Source: Glacieibacterium sp964246975 (GTDB lineage Bacteria; Pseudomonadota; Alphaproteobacteria; Sphingomonadales; Sphingomonadaceae). From it: a DNA stretch of 43,951 nt. Both the position numbers and the translations under genes were made by a program. Below, one piece after another: positions 16,469 through 24,652 of the stretch. Numbering within the stretch: position 1 is the first letter of the stretch; the number at the start of each line of letters is the position of its first letter. Location of the stretch: the NCBI GenBank assembly GCA_964246975.1, contig CAXTSL010000013.1, forward strand, positions 1 to 43,951. The letters run 5' to 3'. The notes beneath the pieces were generated by a model. The model was given only the letters and a program-made list of their open reading frames with translations, had not been told where the DNA came from and ran no database searches.

Positions 16469-17234
16469 CCGATCTGATTGAGGCGACGACCGCCGACGGC
16501 ATCGCCGAGTTGCGCTTCAACCGGCCGGGCAAGAAGAACGCGATCCTCGTCGAGATGTACGCCGCACTCCGCGACGGCATCCGCGCCGCCGAGGCGAATG
16601 CGGCGGTGCGCGTCATCCTGTTCACGGCCGCCGGCGACAGCTTTACGGCGGGCAACGACCTGCACGATTTTCTCGCGGCGCGACCGGAGGACGGCGAGGA
16701 GGCCCCGGTGCACGGGTTCCTGCACGCCATCGCGGCGGCGGAGAAGCCGCTGGTCGCCGCCGTGCGCGGCAATGCGGTCGGGATCGGGACGACGATGCTG
16801 CTCCACTGCGACATCGTGCTCGCGGCCCCCGATGCGATGCTGCAGGTGCCGTTCGTCAATCTCGGGCTGGTCCCCGAGGCCGCGTCGTCGCTGCTCTTGC
16901 CGCGCGTCATCGGCCACCAGCGGGGGCGGCGATGGTGCTGCTCGGCGAGCGGATGAGCGCCGCCGACGCGCTCGCGGCGGGGCTGGTCAACCGCATCGTT
17001 CCGCTCGCCGATCTCGACACGGCGGCGCGCGCGGTGGCCGCGACGCTCGCGGCGAAGGCCCCGACGGCGGTGCGGCTGGCCAAGGCGCTGCTCAAGCGCG
17101 AACCCGAAAGCGTGCGGGCGCGCATGGATGCCGAGGGCGCGCAGTTCGCCGCGCAACTCCAGTCGGCCGAGGTGCGCGAGGCGATCGCGGCGTTCTTCGA
17201 AAAGCGCGCCCCCGATTTTGCCAAAGCCGCCTGA
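16465..17234 (+). pseudogene. Enoyl-CoA hydratase/isomerase family, split by a one-base frameshift
   Basis: The first part (to about 16923) reads MTDLIEATTADGIAELRFNR with the oxyanion-hole blocks FTAGNDLHDF and AVRGNAVGIGTTMLLHCDIV and an LGLVPEAASS segment. The second part, in another frame, continues MVLLGERMSAADALAAGLVN to FFEKRAPDFAKAA. Restoring one C after base 16924 (CAGCGGG|GGCGGCG) joins them as IGHQ-RAAA-MVLLGE and gives a 256-aa protein of normal family length. Both halves are otherwise intact, so a sequencing or assembly error is as likely as a recent mutation. Role: hydration or isomerisation of an acyl-CoA, exact substrate unknown. Confidence 0.85.
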
Positions 17235-17423
17235 TCGGCTGCAACCAAGCGCCGCATCGCGCCGTATCTCAGGTCAGCCTGTCGCCGCCGGGAACGCCCC
17301 CCGCGCTCGCGCGGCGGCAGGTCAGGGTACCGAGTGAGAGGGCGGACGGCGCGTCGGTTGCGGGTTTCGCAGCGCGCTGGCCGCCTTCAACCGCGCCACC
17401 CCAAAGACTTTGAACAGTCGTTC

Positions 17424-17446
17424 CTTGTTGATAGTTTTATCACAAG
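17424..17446. promoter_or_regulatory. AT-rich imperfect inverted repeat upstream of the AST operon
   Basis: In the 254-base space before the M20 hydrolase gene lies an AT-rich inverted repeat: arm CTTGTTGATA, loop of about three bases, arm TATCACAAG, nine pairs with one bulge. It stands out against the GC-rich surroundings and is 43 bases before the GTG. A possible -35 (TTGAAC, 17410-17415) lies just upstream, without a clear -10. It is a candidate operator for arginine-responsive control. The rest of 17235-17488 shows nothing recognisable. Confidence 0.4.
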
Positions 17447-17488
17447 AAGCGCTGGCGGTTGCGGGTCGGCTGCGGTAAGCCGCGTCGC

Positions 17489-18706
17489 GTGACCGTCGTC
17501 CTGTCTTCCACCGAGTCTGCCGCGCTCGATGGCATCGCCGCCGCGCCGATGCTGGCGCGCGTCGAGGCGTGGGCGGCGATTAATTCGGGCAGCCGCAACC
17601 TCGCCGGACTGGCGACGATGGCGGGGCAACTGACCGTCGCGTTCGATAGCCTCGGCAAAGCCGCGTTGCTCGATCCGGTGCCGGTCAGCGCGGTCGGTGC
17701 CGACGGCGTGTCGCGTCCGGTCGAGCATGGCCGCAACCTGCACCTCGTCGTGCGCCCCGACGCCCCCGTGCGTGTCCTGCTCACCGGCCACATGGATACC
17801 GTGTTCGGCGTCGACCACCCGTTCCAGACGTGCCGCTGGCTCGATACGACAACGCTGAACGGACCCGGCACCGCCGACATGAAGGGCGGCATCGCGGTGA
17901 TGCTCGCCGCGCTGACGGCGTTCGAGACGTCGCCGTTCGCCGACCGGCTCGGCTACGAGGTCGTCATCGTCAGCGACGAGGAAGTGTCGTCGCCGGGATC
18001 GCGTGCGCTGCTCGCCGAGGCCGCGCGCCGCTGCCACCTCGGCCTGACCTACGAGCCGGCGCTGCCCGACGGCACGCTCGCGGGCGCGCGCAAGGGTAGC
18101 GGCAATTTCAGCGCGGTGGTACGGGGCCGGGCGGCGCACGCCGGGCGCGAGATCGAGTTGGGGCGCAACGCACTGCTCGCGGCGAGCGACCTCGCGCTGC
18201 GCTTGGCTGCGCTGATGGCAACGCACCCCGGCGTCTCGGTCAATCCGGCAAAGATCGACGGCGGCGGGCCGAACAACATCGTCCCCGATCACGCGGTGCT
18301 GCGCTTCAACGTGCGCCCCGCGACGGCGGAGCAGCAGGCGGCGATCACGCAGGCGATTGCCGCGACCATCGCAGAAGTCGCCGCCGCGCACGACGTGAGC
18401 ATCGACCTCGACGGCGGTTTCGCGCGCCCGCCCAAGCCGCTCGACGCCAACCAGCTGCGGCTGTTCGAACTCGTGCGCGACTGCGGCGCGGCGCTCGGGC
18501 TGCCCATCGCGTGGCGCGACACCGGCGGGGTGTGCGACGGCAACAACCTCGCCGCAACGGGGCTGGCGGTGGTCGACACGCTCGGCCCGCGCGGCGGTGC
18601 GATCCATTCGTCGGACGAATATCTGTGCACCGACAGCCTCGTCGAACGCGCGCGGCTGTCGGCGCTGCTGCTGATGCGCGTCGCACAGTCGGGGTGGGTC
18701 CGCTGA
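17489..18706 (+). CDS. M20-family metallohydrolase of the arginine succinyltransferase operon
   Basis: A 405-aa cytosolic zinc amidohydrolase/peptidase. Metal ligands and catalytic residues: H101 in GHMD, D130 in GPGTADMKGG, E164-E165 in VSDEEVSSPG, and a C-terminal His in GGAIHSSDEY. The dimerisation domain insert (about 185-300) is present. The start is a GTG at 17489. It leads directly into astA (TGATG overlap). As no astE (M14 succinylglutamate desuccinylase) is found in the operon, it may perform the final deacylation, releasing glutamate and succinate. That is inference; glutamate carboxypeptidase-like activity is the fallback name. Confidence 0.85.
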   Translation: MTVVLSSTESAALDGIAAAPMLARVEAWAAINSGSRNLAGLATMAGQLTVAFDSLGKAALLDPVPVSAVGADGVSRPVEHGRNLHLVVRPDAPVRVLLTGHMDTVFGVDHPFQTCRWLDTTTLNGPGTADMKGGIAVMLAALTAFETSPFADRLGYEVVIVSDEEVSSPGSRALLAEAARRCHLGLTYEPALPDGTLAGARKGSGNFSAVVRGRAAHAGREIELGRNALLAASDLALRLAALMATHPGVSVNPAKIDGGGPNNIVPDHAVLRFNVRPATAEQQAAITQAIAATIAEVAAAHDVSIDLDGGFARPPKPLDANQLRLFELVRDCGAALGLPIAWRDTGGVCDGNNLAATGLAVVDTLGPRGGAIHSSDEYLCTDSLVERARLSALLLMRVAQSGWVR

Positions 18707-19737
18707 TGGGCTGGCATGTCCGCCCGGCGCGCGCCTCCGACCTCGACGGTTTCGTCGAGCTGGCGATGATGACCGGCGGCGGCTTCACCAGCCTGCCGCA
18801 GGACCGCGACGCCCTCGCCCGGCGGCTCGAGCGCTCGGACCACGCCTTTGCAGCACCCCTCGATGCGCCCGCCAACGAACTCTACGTCCTCGTCCTCGAA
18901 CAGGTGTCGACCGGGCGCATCGGCGGCACGGCAGTGGTGTTCAGCCGGATCGGCGTCGACTGGCCCTTCTACTCGTACAAGCTCGGGTCGTTGCAGCAGG
19001 TGTCGCGCGAACTGGGACGGACGTTTGCGATCCAGACGCTCAACCTGACCACCGACCACGACGGCGCGAGCGAGGTCGGCGGGCTGTTCCTCCACCCCGA
19101 ATTGCGCACCGGCGGGCTGGGGCGGCTGCTGGCACGCAGCCGTTATCTGTTCATCGCGGCGAACCGCGCGCGCTTTGGCGACAAGCTGCTCGCCGAATTG
19201 CGCGGTGTCTTGGGCGACGACGGCGGCTCGCCGTTCTGGGAGGGGCTGGGGGCGAAGTTCTTCGGCATGAGTTTCCAGGATGCCGACAAATTCAACGGCT
19301 TGCACGGCAACCAGTTCATCGCCGACCTGATGCCGCGCCACCCGGTCTATACCGCGTTGCTCAGCGACGCGGCGCAGGCGGTGATCGGCCAGTGCCACCC
19401 GCGCGGTCGCCCGGCACTGGCGATGCTCGAGGCCGAGGGGTTCGCGTACGACGGCTATGTCGACATCTTCGACGGCGGGCCGACGGTGACGGCGAAGACC
19501 GACAGCGTGCGGACGATCCGCGACAGCCGCGCGGCCCCGGTCGGCGAGCTGGTGCAGGGCCACCACGGCTTGCCGCGCGCGCTCCTCGCGGCGGGACACC
19601 TGCGCGACTTCCGCAGCTGGATCGGGCATGCGGATTGGTGCGGCGGCCACGACTCCGGCGGGCTGGTGCTCCCCGAGGGTGAGGCAGGACCGATGCGCGT
19701 CGGGCTGGGCGACGAGGTGCGGCATGTCGGGTTCTGA
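18706..19737 (+). CDS. astA: Arginine N-succinyltransferase
   Basis: A 343-aa enzyme, the family's normal length, that transfers succinyl from succinyl-CoA to the alpha-amino group of arginine, first step of the AST arginine catabolic route. Diagnostic stretches are VRPARASDLDGFVELAMMTG at the N-terminus, YSYKLGSLQQVSRELG, EVGGLFLHPELRTGGLGRLL (acyl-CoA site), and EGLGAKFFGMSFQDAD in the second half. It overlaps the hydrolase gene by one base and astD by 14 bases. Confidence 0.96.
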   Translation: MGWHVRPARASDLDGFVELAMMTGGGFTSLPQDRDALARRLERSDHAFAAPLDAPANELYVLVLEQVSTGRIGGTAVVFSRIGVDWPFYSYKLGSLQQVSRELGRTFAIQTLNLTTDHDGASEVGGLFLHPELRTGGLGRLLARSRYLFIAANRARFGDKLLAELRGVLGDDGGSPFWEGLGAKFFGMSFQDADKFNGLHGNQFIADLMPRHPVYTALLSDAAQAVIGQCHPRGRPALAMLEAEGFAYDGYVDIFDGGPTVTAKTDSVRTIRDSRAAPVGELVQGHHGLPRALLAAGHLRDFRSWIGHADWCGGHDSGGLVLPEGEAGPMRVGLGDEVRHVGF

Positions 19738-21292
19738 CCTCGTCTCGCTCGACCCCTGCACCGGTGACACCGTGTGGGAGGGCGCCCCCGGCGACCCAGC
19801 CGCTGCCGTCGCTGCGGCGCGCGCGGCGTTCCCGGCTTGGGCGCTGCGACCGCTCGACGACCGCATCGCCGTCGCGCGCGCCTTCCAAGGCGTCGTCCGC
19901 GACCGCGCCGAAGCGTTCGCCCGCCTGATCTCGCGCGAGACCGGCAAGCCCTATTGGGAAACGCAGACCGAAGTCGCGAGCGTCGTCGCCAAGGTCGATA
20001 TCTCGATTATGGCGCAGGCCGAGCGCGCGGGGACGCGCAGCGGCGAAGCCGAAGGGGTGCGCCAGACACTGCGCCATAAGCCGCACGGTGTTTTGGCCGT
20101 TCTCGGGCCGTACAACTTTCCCGCGCATCTACCCAACGGCCACATCGTCCCCGCGCTGCTGGCGGGCAATGCGGTCGTGTTCAAGCCCTCCGAGCTGACC
20201 CCAGCGGTCGGTGCCTTCATGGCCGACTGTTGGGAGTCGGCAGGGCTGCCCGACGGCGTGCTCAACGTCGTGCAGGGCGTGGGCGAGACGGGGCGTGCGC
20301 TGGCGGGCGATGCGGGCATCGACGGGCTGCTGTTTACCGGATCGCCGCACACCGGCGCGGCGCTGGCCCGCCAGTTCGCCGACGACCCGAGCCGCATCCT
20401 CGCGCTCGAAATGGGCGGCAACAACCCGCTGGTCGTCTGGGACGTGCCTGAGGGCGACCGCGACGCTGCCGCCGCGCTGATCGTCCAGTCGGCGTATCTG
20501 TCGGCAGGGCAGCGCTGCACCTGCGCGCGGCGGCTGATCGTCGGGCCGGATGCGCAGCCGCTGCTCGACCGCGTCGTCGCGCTGATCGACCGCATCATCG
20601 TCGGCGCGCCGTTCGACGATCCGCAGCCGTTCATGGGGCCTGTGATCGACGGGCGCGCCGCCGACCGTTTGCAGGCGGGCTTCGCCGACCTGATCTCGCG
20701 CGGCGGCGAGGTGCTGCGCCCGCTGGCGCGTCGCGACATGCGCCCGATGCTGACCCCGGCGCTGATCGATGTGACGCGCGTGCAGGACCGGGCGGACGCG
20801 GAGTTCTTCGGGCCGCTGCTCCAAATCATCCGTATCGCCGACTTCGACGCCGCGCTCGCCGAGGCCAACGCGACGCGCTTCGGCCTGTCGGCGGGGCTGA
20901 TCGGCGGCGATGCGGCGCTCTACGAGCGCTTCTGGACGGGCACGCGCGCGGGGGTCGTCAACTGGAACCGCCCGACCAACGGCGCGGCGTCGAACGCGCC
21001 GTTCGGGGGGACGGGGCTCAGCGGCAACTACCGCCCGAGTGCGTATTATGCAGCGGATTATGTGGCGTTTCCGGTGGCGAGCCTTGAGGCGGATAGGGTT
21101 GCGGGGAACATCGCGACGGGGCTGACTTCGCCCTCCCCTAAAGGGGAGGGCCGAGAGACGCGCCTCTTTGCGCGGCCCGGGGGTGGGGCGTCTGCGGCGG
21201 GCGAAACCTCGGCGCCAGAGCGCGGCCCCGACCCCACCCCCGGGCCGCCTGCGGCGTCTCTCGGCCCTCCCCTGAAGGGGAGGGCGCAGTGA
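19724..21292 (+). CDS. astD: Succinylglutamate-semialdehyde dehydrogenase, with repeat-derived C-terminal tail
   Basis: A 522-aa NAD-dependent aldehyde dehydrogenase that oxidises N-succinylglutamate semialdehyde. Catalytic E229 (ALEMGGNN) and C265 (AGQRCTC) are present, as is LGPYNFPAHLPNGH typical of AstD. Homologous sequence ends near residue 468; the last 54 residues (from SPSPKGEGRE) are encoded by an inserted palindromic repeat and are Pro/Gly-rich with no relation to the family. They make the protein about 30-35 residues longer than the usual 485-490. The tail probably does not touch the active site. Its stop is inside the astB start (GTGA). Confidence 0.95.
   Translation: MSGSDLVSLDPCTGDTVWEGAPGDPAAAVAAARAAFPAWALRPLDDRIAVARAFQGVVRDRAEAFARLISRETGKPYWETQTEVASVVAKVDISIMAQAERAGTRSGEAEGVRQTLRHKPHGVLAVLGPYNFPAHLPNGHIVPALLAGNAVVFKPSELTPAVGAFMADCWESAGLPDGVLNVVQGVGETGRALAGDAGIDGLLFTGSPHTGAALARQFADDPSRILALEMGGNNPLVVWDVPEGDRDAAAALIVQSAYLSAGQRCTCARRLIVGPDAQPLLDRVVALIDRIIVGAPFDDPQPFMGPVIDGRAADRLQAGFADLISRGGEVLRPLARRDMRPMLTPALIDVTRVQDRADAEFFGPLLQIIRIADFDAALAEANATRFGLSAGLIGGDAALYERFWTGTRAGVVNWNRPTNGAASNAPFGGTGLSGNYRPSAYYAADYVAFPVASLEADRVAGNIATGLTSPSPKGEGRETRLFARPGGGASAAGETSAPERGPDPTPGPPAASLGPPLKGRAQ
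21129..21286. repeat. Large palindromic repeat at the astD/astB junction
   Basis: About 158 bases with long imperfect inverted arms: CGCCCTCCCCTAAAGGGGAG at the left and its counterpart CTCCCCTGAAGGGGAGGGCG at the right. The pairing continues inward over CCGAGAGACGC and CGGCCCGGGGGTGGGG. Each arm also holds a small hairpin (CCCTCCCC..GGGGAGGG). It resembles non-autonomous palindromic elements usually found between genes, but here lies within coding sequence. Confidence 0.85.
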
Positions 21293-22566
21293 CCGTCCGC
21301 GAAATCAACTTCGACGGCCTGATCGGCCCGACGCACAACTATGCCGGCCTCAGCCTCGGCAATTTCGCCAGCGCGTCGAACGCCGGGGGGGTGTCGCGGC
21401 CGCGTGCCGCCGCGCTGCAGGGGCTGGCGAAGATGCGCGCCTGCCTTGATCTCGGGCTGGTGCAGGGCCTGTTCGTGCCGCCCGAGCGCCCCGCGACGGG
21501 CTGGCTGCGCAGCCTCGGCTTTGCGGGCGACGACGACGAAGTCTGCGCCGCCGCGCACGCCGCCGACCCGCGCCTGTTCGCGCAAGCCATGTCGGCGTCC
21601 GCCATGTGGACCGCCAATGCCGCGACCGTCAGCCCCGCCGCCGACACCGCCGACGGGCGCTGCCAAATCGTCGTCGCCAACCTGTCGCGGATGGCGCACC
21701 GCAGCCTCGAACACGGGGCGACGCACGCGCAACTCGCGCTCGCCTTCGCCCACCCGGCGTTCACGGTGCATCGGGCGGTCCCGGCGATCTTCGGCGACGA
21801 GGGCGCGGCCAACCACATGCGGATGAGTAGCAGCCACGCCGCGCCGGGCATCGAAATCTTCGTTTACGGCGAAGACGGCGGCCCCTACCCCGCGCGCCAG
21901 AGCCGTCGCGCTTCCGAAGCCGTCGCACGCACCACCCGCCTCGACCCGCAGCGGACGATCTTCGCGCAGCAGTCGCCCCACGCCATTGCCGCAGGCGCAT
22001 TCCACAACGACGTCGTCGCGGTCGCCAACGAGACCGTCCTGTTCGCGCACGAACACGCCTTCGCCGACGCCCCCGCGCTCTACGCCGCGATCCTCGAACG
22101 CCTGCCCGAGGCGGCGATCGTCGAGGTCCCCGCAGCGCAAGTCAGCCTCGCCGACGCGATTTCGAGCTACCTGTTCAACTCGCAGCTCGTCACCCTGCCC
22201 GACGGCGGCATGGCGCTTATCCTGCCCGCCGAGGTCAAGGCGAACCCCGCCGTCGCACGCTACCTCGACACGCTCGTCGCGGGCAATTCGCCCATTAGCG
22301 CCGTGCACTTTGTCGAGGTCCGCGAGTCGATGCGCAACGGCGGCGGCCCCGCCTGCCTCCGCCTGCGCGTCGTCGCCGACCCCGCGCACGTCGACCCGCG
22401 CTTCTTGCTCGATCATGCGAAGATCGAGCAGTTGGAGGCGGTCGTCGCCGCGCAATGGCCCGAGGCGATTGCGCCCGTCGATCTCGGCGACCCCACACTC
22501 TGGGTGCAAGCTCGCGCCGCGCGGGCGGCACTGCTCGACGCCCTCGGGCTTGCGCTCGCTCTTTGA
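21289..22566 (+). CDS. astB: N-succinylarginine dihydrolase
   Basis: A 425-aa enzyme that releases two ammonia and CO2 from N-succinylarginine, giving succinylornithine. The triad expected from E. coli AstB is visible as E171 (GDEGAANH), H239 (GAFHNDVVAV) and C356 (GGGPACLRLR), and the N-terminus REINFDGLIGPTHNYAGLS is diagnostic. The GTG start overlaps the astD stop; its ribosome site, AAGGGGAGGG at 21275-21284, lies in the right end of the palindromic repeat. The next enzyme of the route, succinylornithine aminotransferase (astC), is not in this operon. Confidence 0.96.
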   Translation: MTVREINFDGLIGPTHNYAGLSLGNFASASNAGGVSRPRAAALQGLAKMRACLDLGLVQGLFVPPERPATGWLRSLGFAGDDDEVCAAAHAADPRLFAQAMSASAMWTANAATVSPAADTADGRCQIVVANLSRMAHRSLEHGATHAQLALAFAHPAFTVHRAVPAIFGDEGAANHMRMSSSHAAPGIEIFVYGEDGGPYPARQSRRASEAVARTTRLDPQRTIFAQQSPHAIAAGAFHNDVVAVANETVLFAHEHAFADAPALYAAILERLPEAAIVEVPAAQVSLADAISSYLFNSQLVTLPDGGMALILPAEVKANPAVARYLDTLVAGNSPISAVHFVEVRESMRNGGGPACLRLRVVADPAHVDPRFLLDHAKIEQLEAVVAAQWPEAIAPVDLGDPTLWVQARAARAALLDALGLALAL

Positions 22567-22570
22567 GCGG

Positions 22571-23365
22571 TCACCCTGGGCTGGCCGCGGACCCCGCCAA
22601 CAAGCCGCCGTCGATAGTGAATTCCGACCCCGTCACGTAGGCCGATTCGTCCGACGCGAGATACGCGACCATCGCGGCGACCTCCTCGACGGTGCCGAAG
22701 CGCTTGAGCGGGGTGTCCTTGACGAGCGCCGACATCGCGGCATCGCGATTGTCGGCGGCATCGAGCATCGTGTCCCACATCGGCGACAGCACGGCGGCAG
22801 GATGCACCGAATTGCAGCGCACCCGTAGGCCCTGCTGCGCGCAATACAGCGCCACCGACTTGCTGTGGTTGCGCACCGCCGCTTTCGACGACGCATAGGC
22901 CGCCGCTGCGGGGATCCCGACAAGGCCCGACCGCGACGAGATGTTGACGATCGACCCAGTGCCGTTCGCGCGCATTGCCCTGATCGCGTGCTTGCAGCCG
23001 AGGAAGACGCCGTCGAGGTTGACGGCATGAACCCGGTGCCATTCGGCGAGCGTCGCGTGCTCGGGATCGTGCGCGGCAGGTCGGTCCTCGAAGCCCGTGA
23101 TGCCGGCGTTGTTGACGAGAACGTCGAGACGAGCGTCGCGATCCAGCACTTCCGCGATCAGTGCAGCCCATCGATCCTCGTCGCGGACGTCGAGGCGGGC
23201 GAAACGTGCCGCTGACCCTAACCCAGACGCGACCGCCGCGCCGCCGTCGTCGATGTCGGTCACCCAGACGATCGCGCCCTCGTCGACGAAACGCCGCGCA
23301 ATCGCCGCGCCAATGCCGCGCGCGGCTCCGGTGATGAGCGCGATCTTGCCCGTCAATCGTTGCAT
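22571..23365 (-). CDS. SDR-family NAD(P)-dependent oxidoreductase
   Basis: A 264-aa classical short-chain dehydrogenase. Cofactor motif TGAARGIG is at residues 13-20, NNAG near 89-92 and the catalytic Ser and YASSK lie in NISSRSGLVGIP and AAYASSKAA. The acidic D38 in TDIDDG at the end of the second strand favours NAD. The C-terminal TGSEFTIDGG is typical. It converges with astB (4 bases between stops) and diverges from cobA. Substrate cannot be read; 3-oxoacyl or hydroxysteroid-type names would be guesses. Confidence 0.9.
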   Translation of the reverse strand: MQRLTGKIALITGAARGIGAAIARRFVDEGAIVWVTDIDDGGAAVASGLGSAARFARLDVRDEDRWAALIAEVLDRDARLDVLVNNAGITGFEDRPAAHDPEHATLAEWHRVHAVNLDGVFLGCKHAIRAMRANGTGSIVNISSRSGLVGIPAAAAYASSKAAVRNHSKSVALYCAQQGLRVRCNSVHPAAVLSPMWDTMLDAADNRDAAMSALVKDTPLKRFGTVEEVAAMVAYLASDESAYVTGSEFTIDGGLLAGSAASPG

Positions 23366-23496
23366 GGAATGCCCCTATCGCGCGATTATCCGATCGCACG
23401 ACCTTAAGCCTACCGCATTGCTAGACAATCGAACCTTCGCACCAACGCAGTTTTTGTTGCTTTCGTCACACAGGCCAAACGCCCATCTGCGCTGCT

Positions 23497-24264
23497 ATGA
23501 CCACCTTTACGGGGCGGGTCCTGCTCGTCGGAGCGGGGCCGGGTGCCCCCGATCTTCTTACGCTCCGTGCCGCACGCGCCCTCGCGTCGGCGGATGTCGT
23601 CGTCCACGACGGGCTGATCGACGCGGGCGTCCTCGACCTCGCCCCGCCGCACGCGCGGCGCATCTCGGTCGCCAAGCGGCGCGCTCGGCACACGATGCCG
23701 CAGGACGCCATCGGCGCGCTGCTCGTCGCCGAAGCGCGTGCGGGCAATGTGGTCGTGCGCCTCAAGGGCGGCGACCCGTTCGTCTTCGGGCGCGGCGGCG
23801 AGGAAGTGGCGGCGTGCCGCGCGGCGGGCGTCGCGGTCGAGGTCGTCCCCGGCGTCTCGGCGGCGCTCGGCGCGGCGGCGGCGGCGTTCATCCCCCTCAC
23901 CCACCGCGACCATGCGTCGAGCGTCACCTTCGTCGCGGGACAGTGCCAGAACCTGTCCGAGCAGAATTGGGCCGGCCTTGCGGGCCACGGGCGGACGCTG
24001 GTCATCTACATGGGGGTCAGCAGCGCCGAGGCTATCGCCGACAAGCTCATCGCCGACGGCCTCGCGCCCGATACCCCGGTTGTGATCCTCGAGCGCGGCA
24101 CGCTACCGGGGTCGCGAGCGATGCGGACTTTGCTCGCCGATCTCGGCGATGCTGTGGCGCGCGAAGGCGTGCGATCGCCCGCGCTGCTCGTCGTCGGCGC
24201 GGTCGCGGCGCTCGGCGTCGCCGACGACGTGCTCGCCCGTTTCACTGAAAGCCTGTCCGCATGA
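23497..24264 (+). CDS. cobA: Uroporphyrinogen-III C-methyltransferase
   Basis: A 255-aa SAM-dependent enzyme that methylates uroporphyrinogen III at C2 and C7 to precorrin-2, here probably for siroheme, the cofactor of the sulfite reductase encoded downstream. Motifs are VGAGPGAPDLLTLRAARAL, VVRLKGGDPFVFGRGGEEV, VVPGVSAALGAAA and THRDHASSVTFVAGQ. It is a stand-alone methyltransferase without the CysG oxidase/chelatase domain; those steps must be encoded elsewhere. The stop overlaps the next start (ATGA). The 131-base space to the divergent SDR has no clear promoter motif. Confidence 0.95.
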   Translation: MTTFTGRVLLVGAGPGAPDLLTLRAARALASADVVVHDGLIDAGVLDLAPPHARRISVAKRRARHTMPQDAIGALLVAEARAGNVVVRLKGGDPFVFGRGGEEVAACRAAGVAVEVVPGVSAALGAAAAAFIPLTHRDHASSVTFVAGQCQNLSEQNWAGLAGHGRTLVIYMGVSSAEAIADKLIADGLAPDTPVVILERGTLPGSRAMRTLLADLGDAVAREGVRSPALLVVGAVAALGVADDVLARFTESLSA

Positions 24265-24533
24265 TCAAGCTTCTCACCGGCAACGACCTGCTGACCGGCG
24301 ATGTCGTCTGGTGGGACGGCGCGGGCTGGTCGCTGCATCTGCGCGACGCCGTGCCGCTCGGCGACGAGGCCCCCGACCTGCTGGCGCGCATCGTCGCCGG
24401 GGAGCGCATCAACGACCCCGCGCTGATCGACGCGGCGGAGGGCTTCGCCGGGCAGCCGCCGCGCCCGCGCACGACGCGCGAACGCATCCGGGGGCTCGGC
24501 CCCACCGTCCGGCCCGATCTGGCGCGCGCGTGA
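24261..24533 (+). CDS. DUF2849 family protein of the sulfate-assimilation operon
   Basis: A 90-aa protein beginning MIKLLTGNDLLTGDVVWWDG, the standard start of DUF2849. Members occur almost only between cobA/cysG and cysI in alphaproteobacteria. The function is unknown; a small auxiliary role in sulfite reduction is inferred from place. It has a two-Trp beta-hairpin-like N-terminus and a Pro/Arg-rich C-terminal third. No metal-binding cysteines are present. Confidence 0.88.
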   Translation: MIKLLTGNDLLTGDVVWWDGAGWSLHLRDAVPLGDEAPDLLARIVAGERINDPALIDAAEGFAGQPPRPRTTRERIRGLGPTVRPDLARA

Positions 24534-24551
24534 TGCACTTTCCATCCTCCA

Positions 24552-24625
24552 CCGTCATCCCGGCGAACGCCGGGACCCATCTCCTGAGTTCGGAAGATGG
24601 GTCCCGGCGTTCGCCGGGATGACGG
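24552..24625. repeat. Palindromic intergenic repeat, 31-base perfect inverted arms
   Basis: Left arm 24552-24582 begins CCGTCATCCCGGCGAACGCC; right arm 24595-24625 is its exact complement; the loop is 12 bases (24583-24594). Each arm contains its own hairpin, CCCGGC-GAAC-GCCGGG. It lies in the 119-base space between the DUF2849 gene and cysI, within one operon, so it will be transcribed and fold as a long RNA hairpin. Confidence 0.95.
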
Positions 24626-24652
24626 AAGTTTGCGATTTGATCGAGACCGGCC

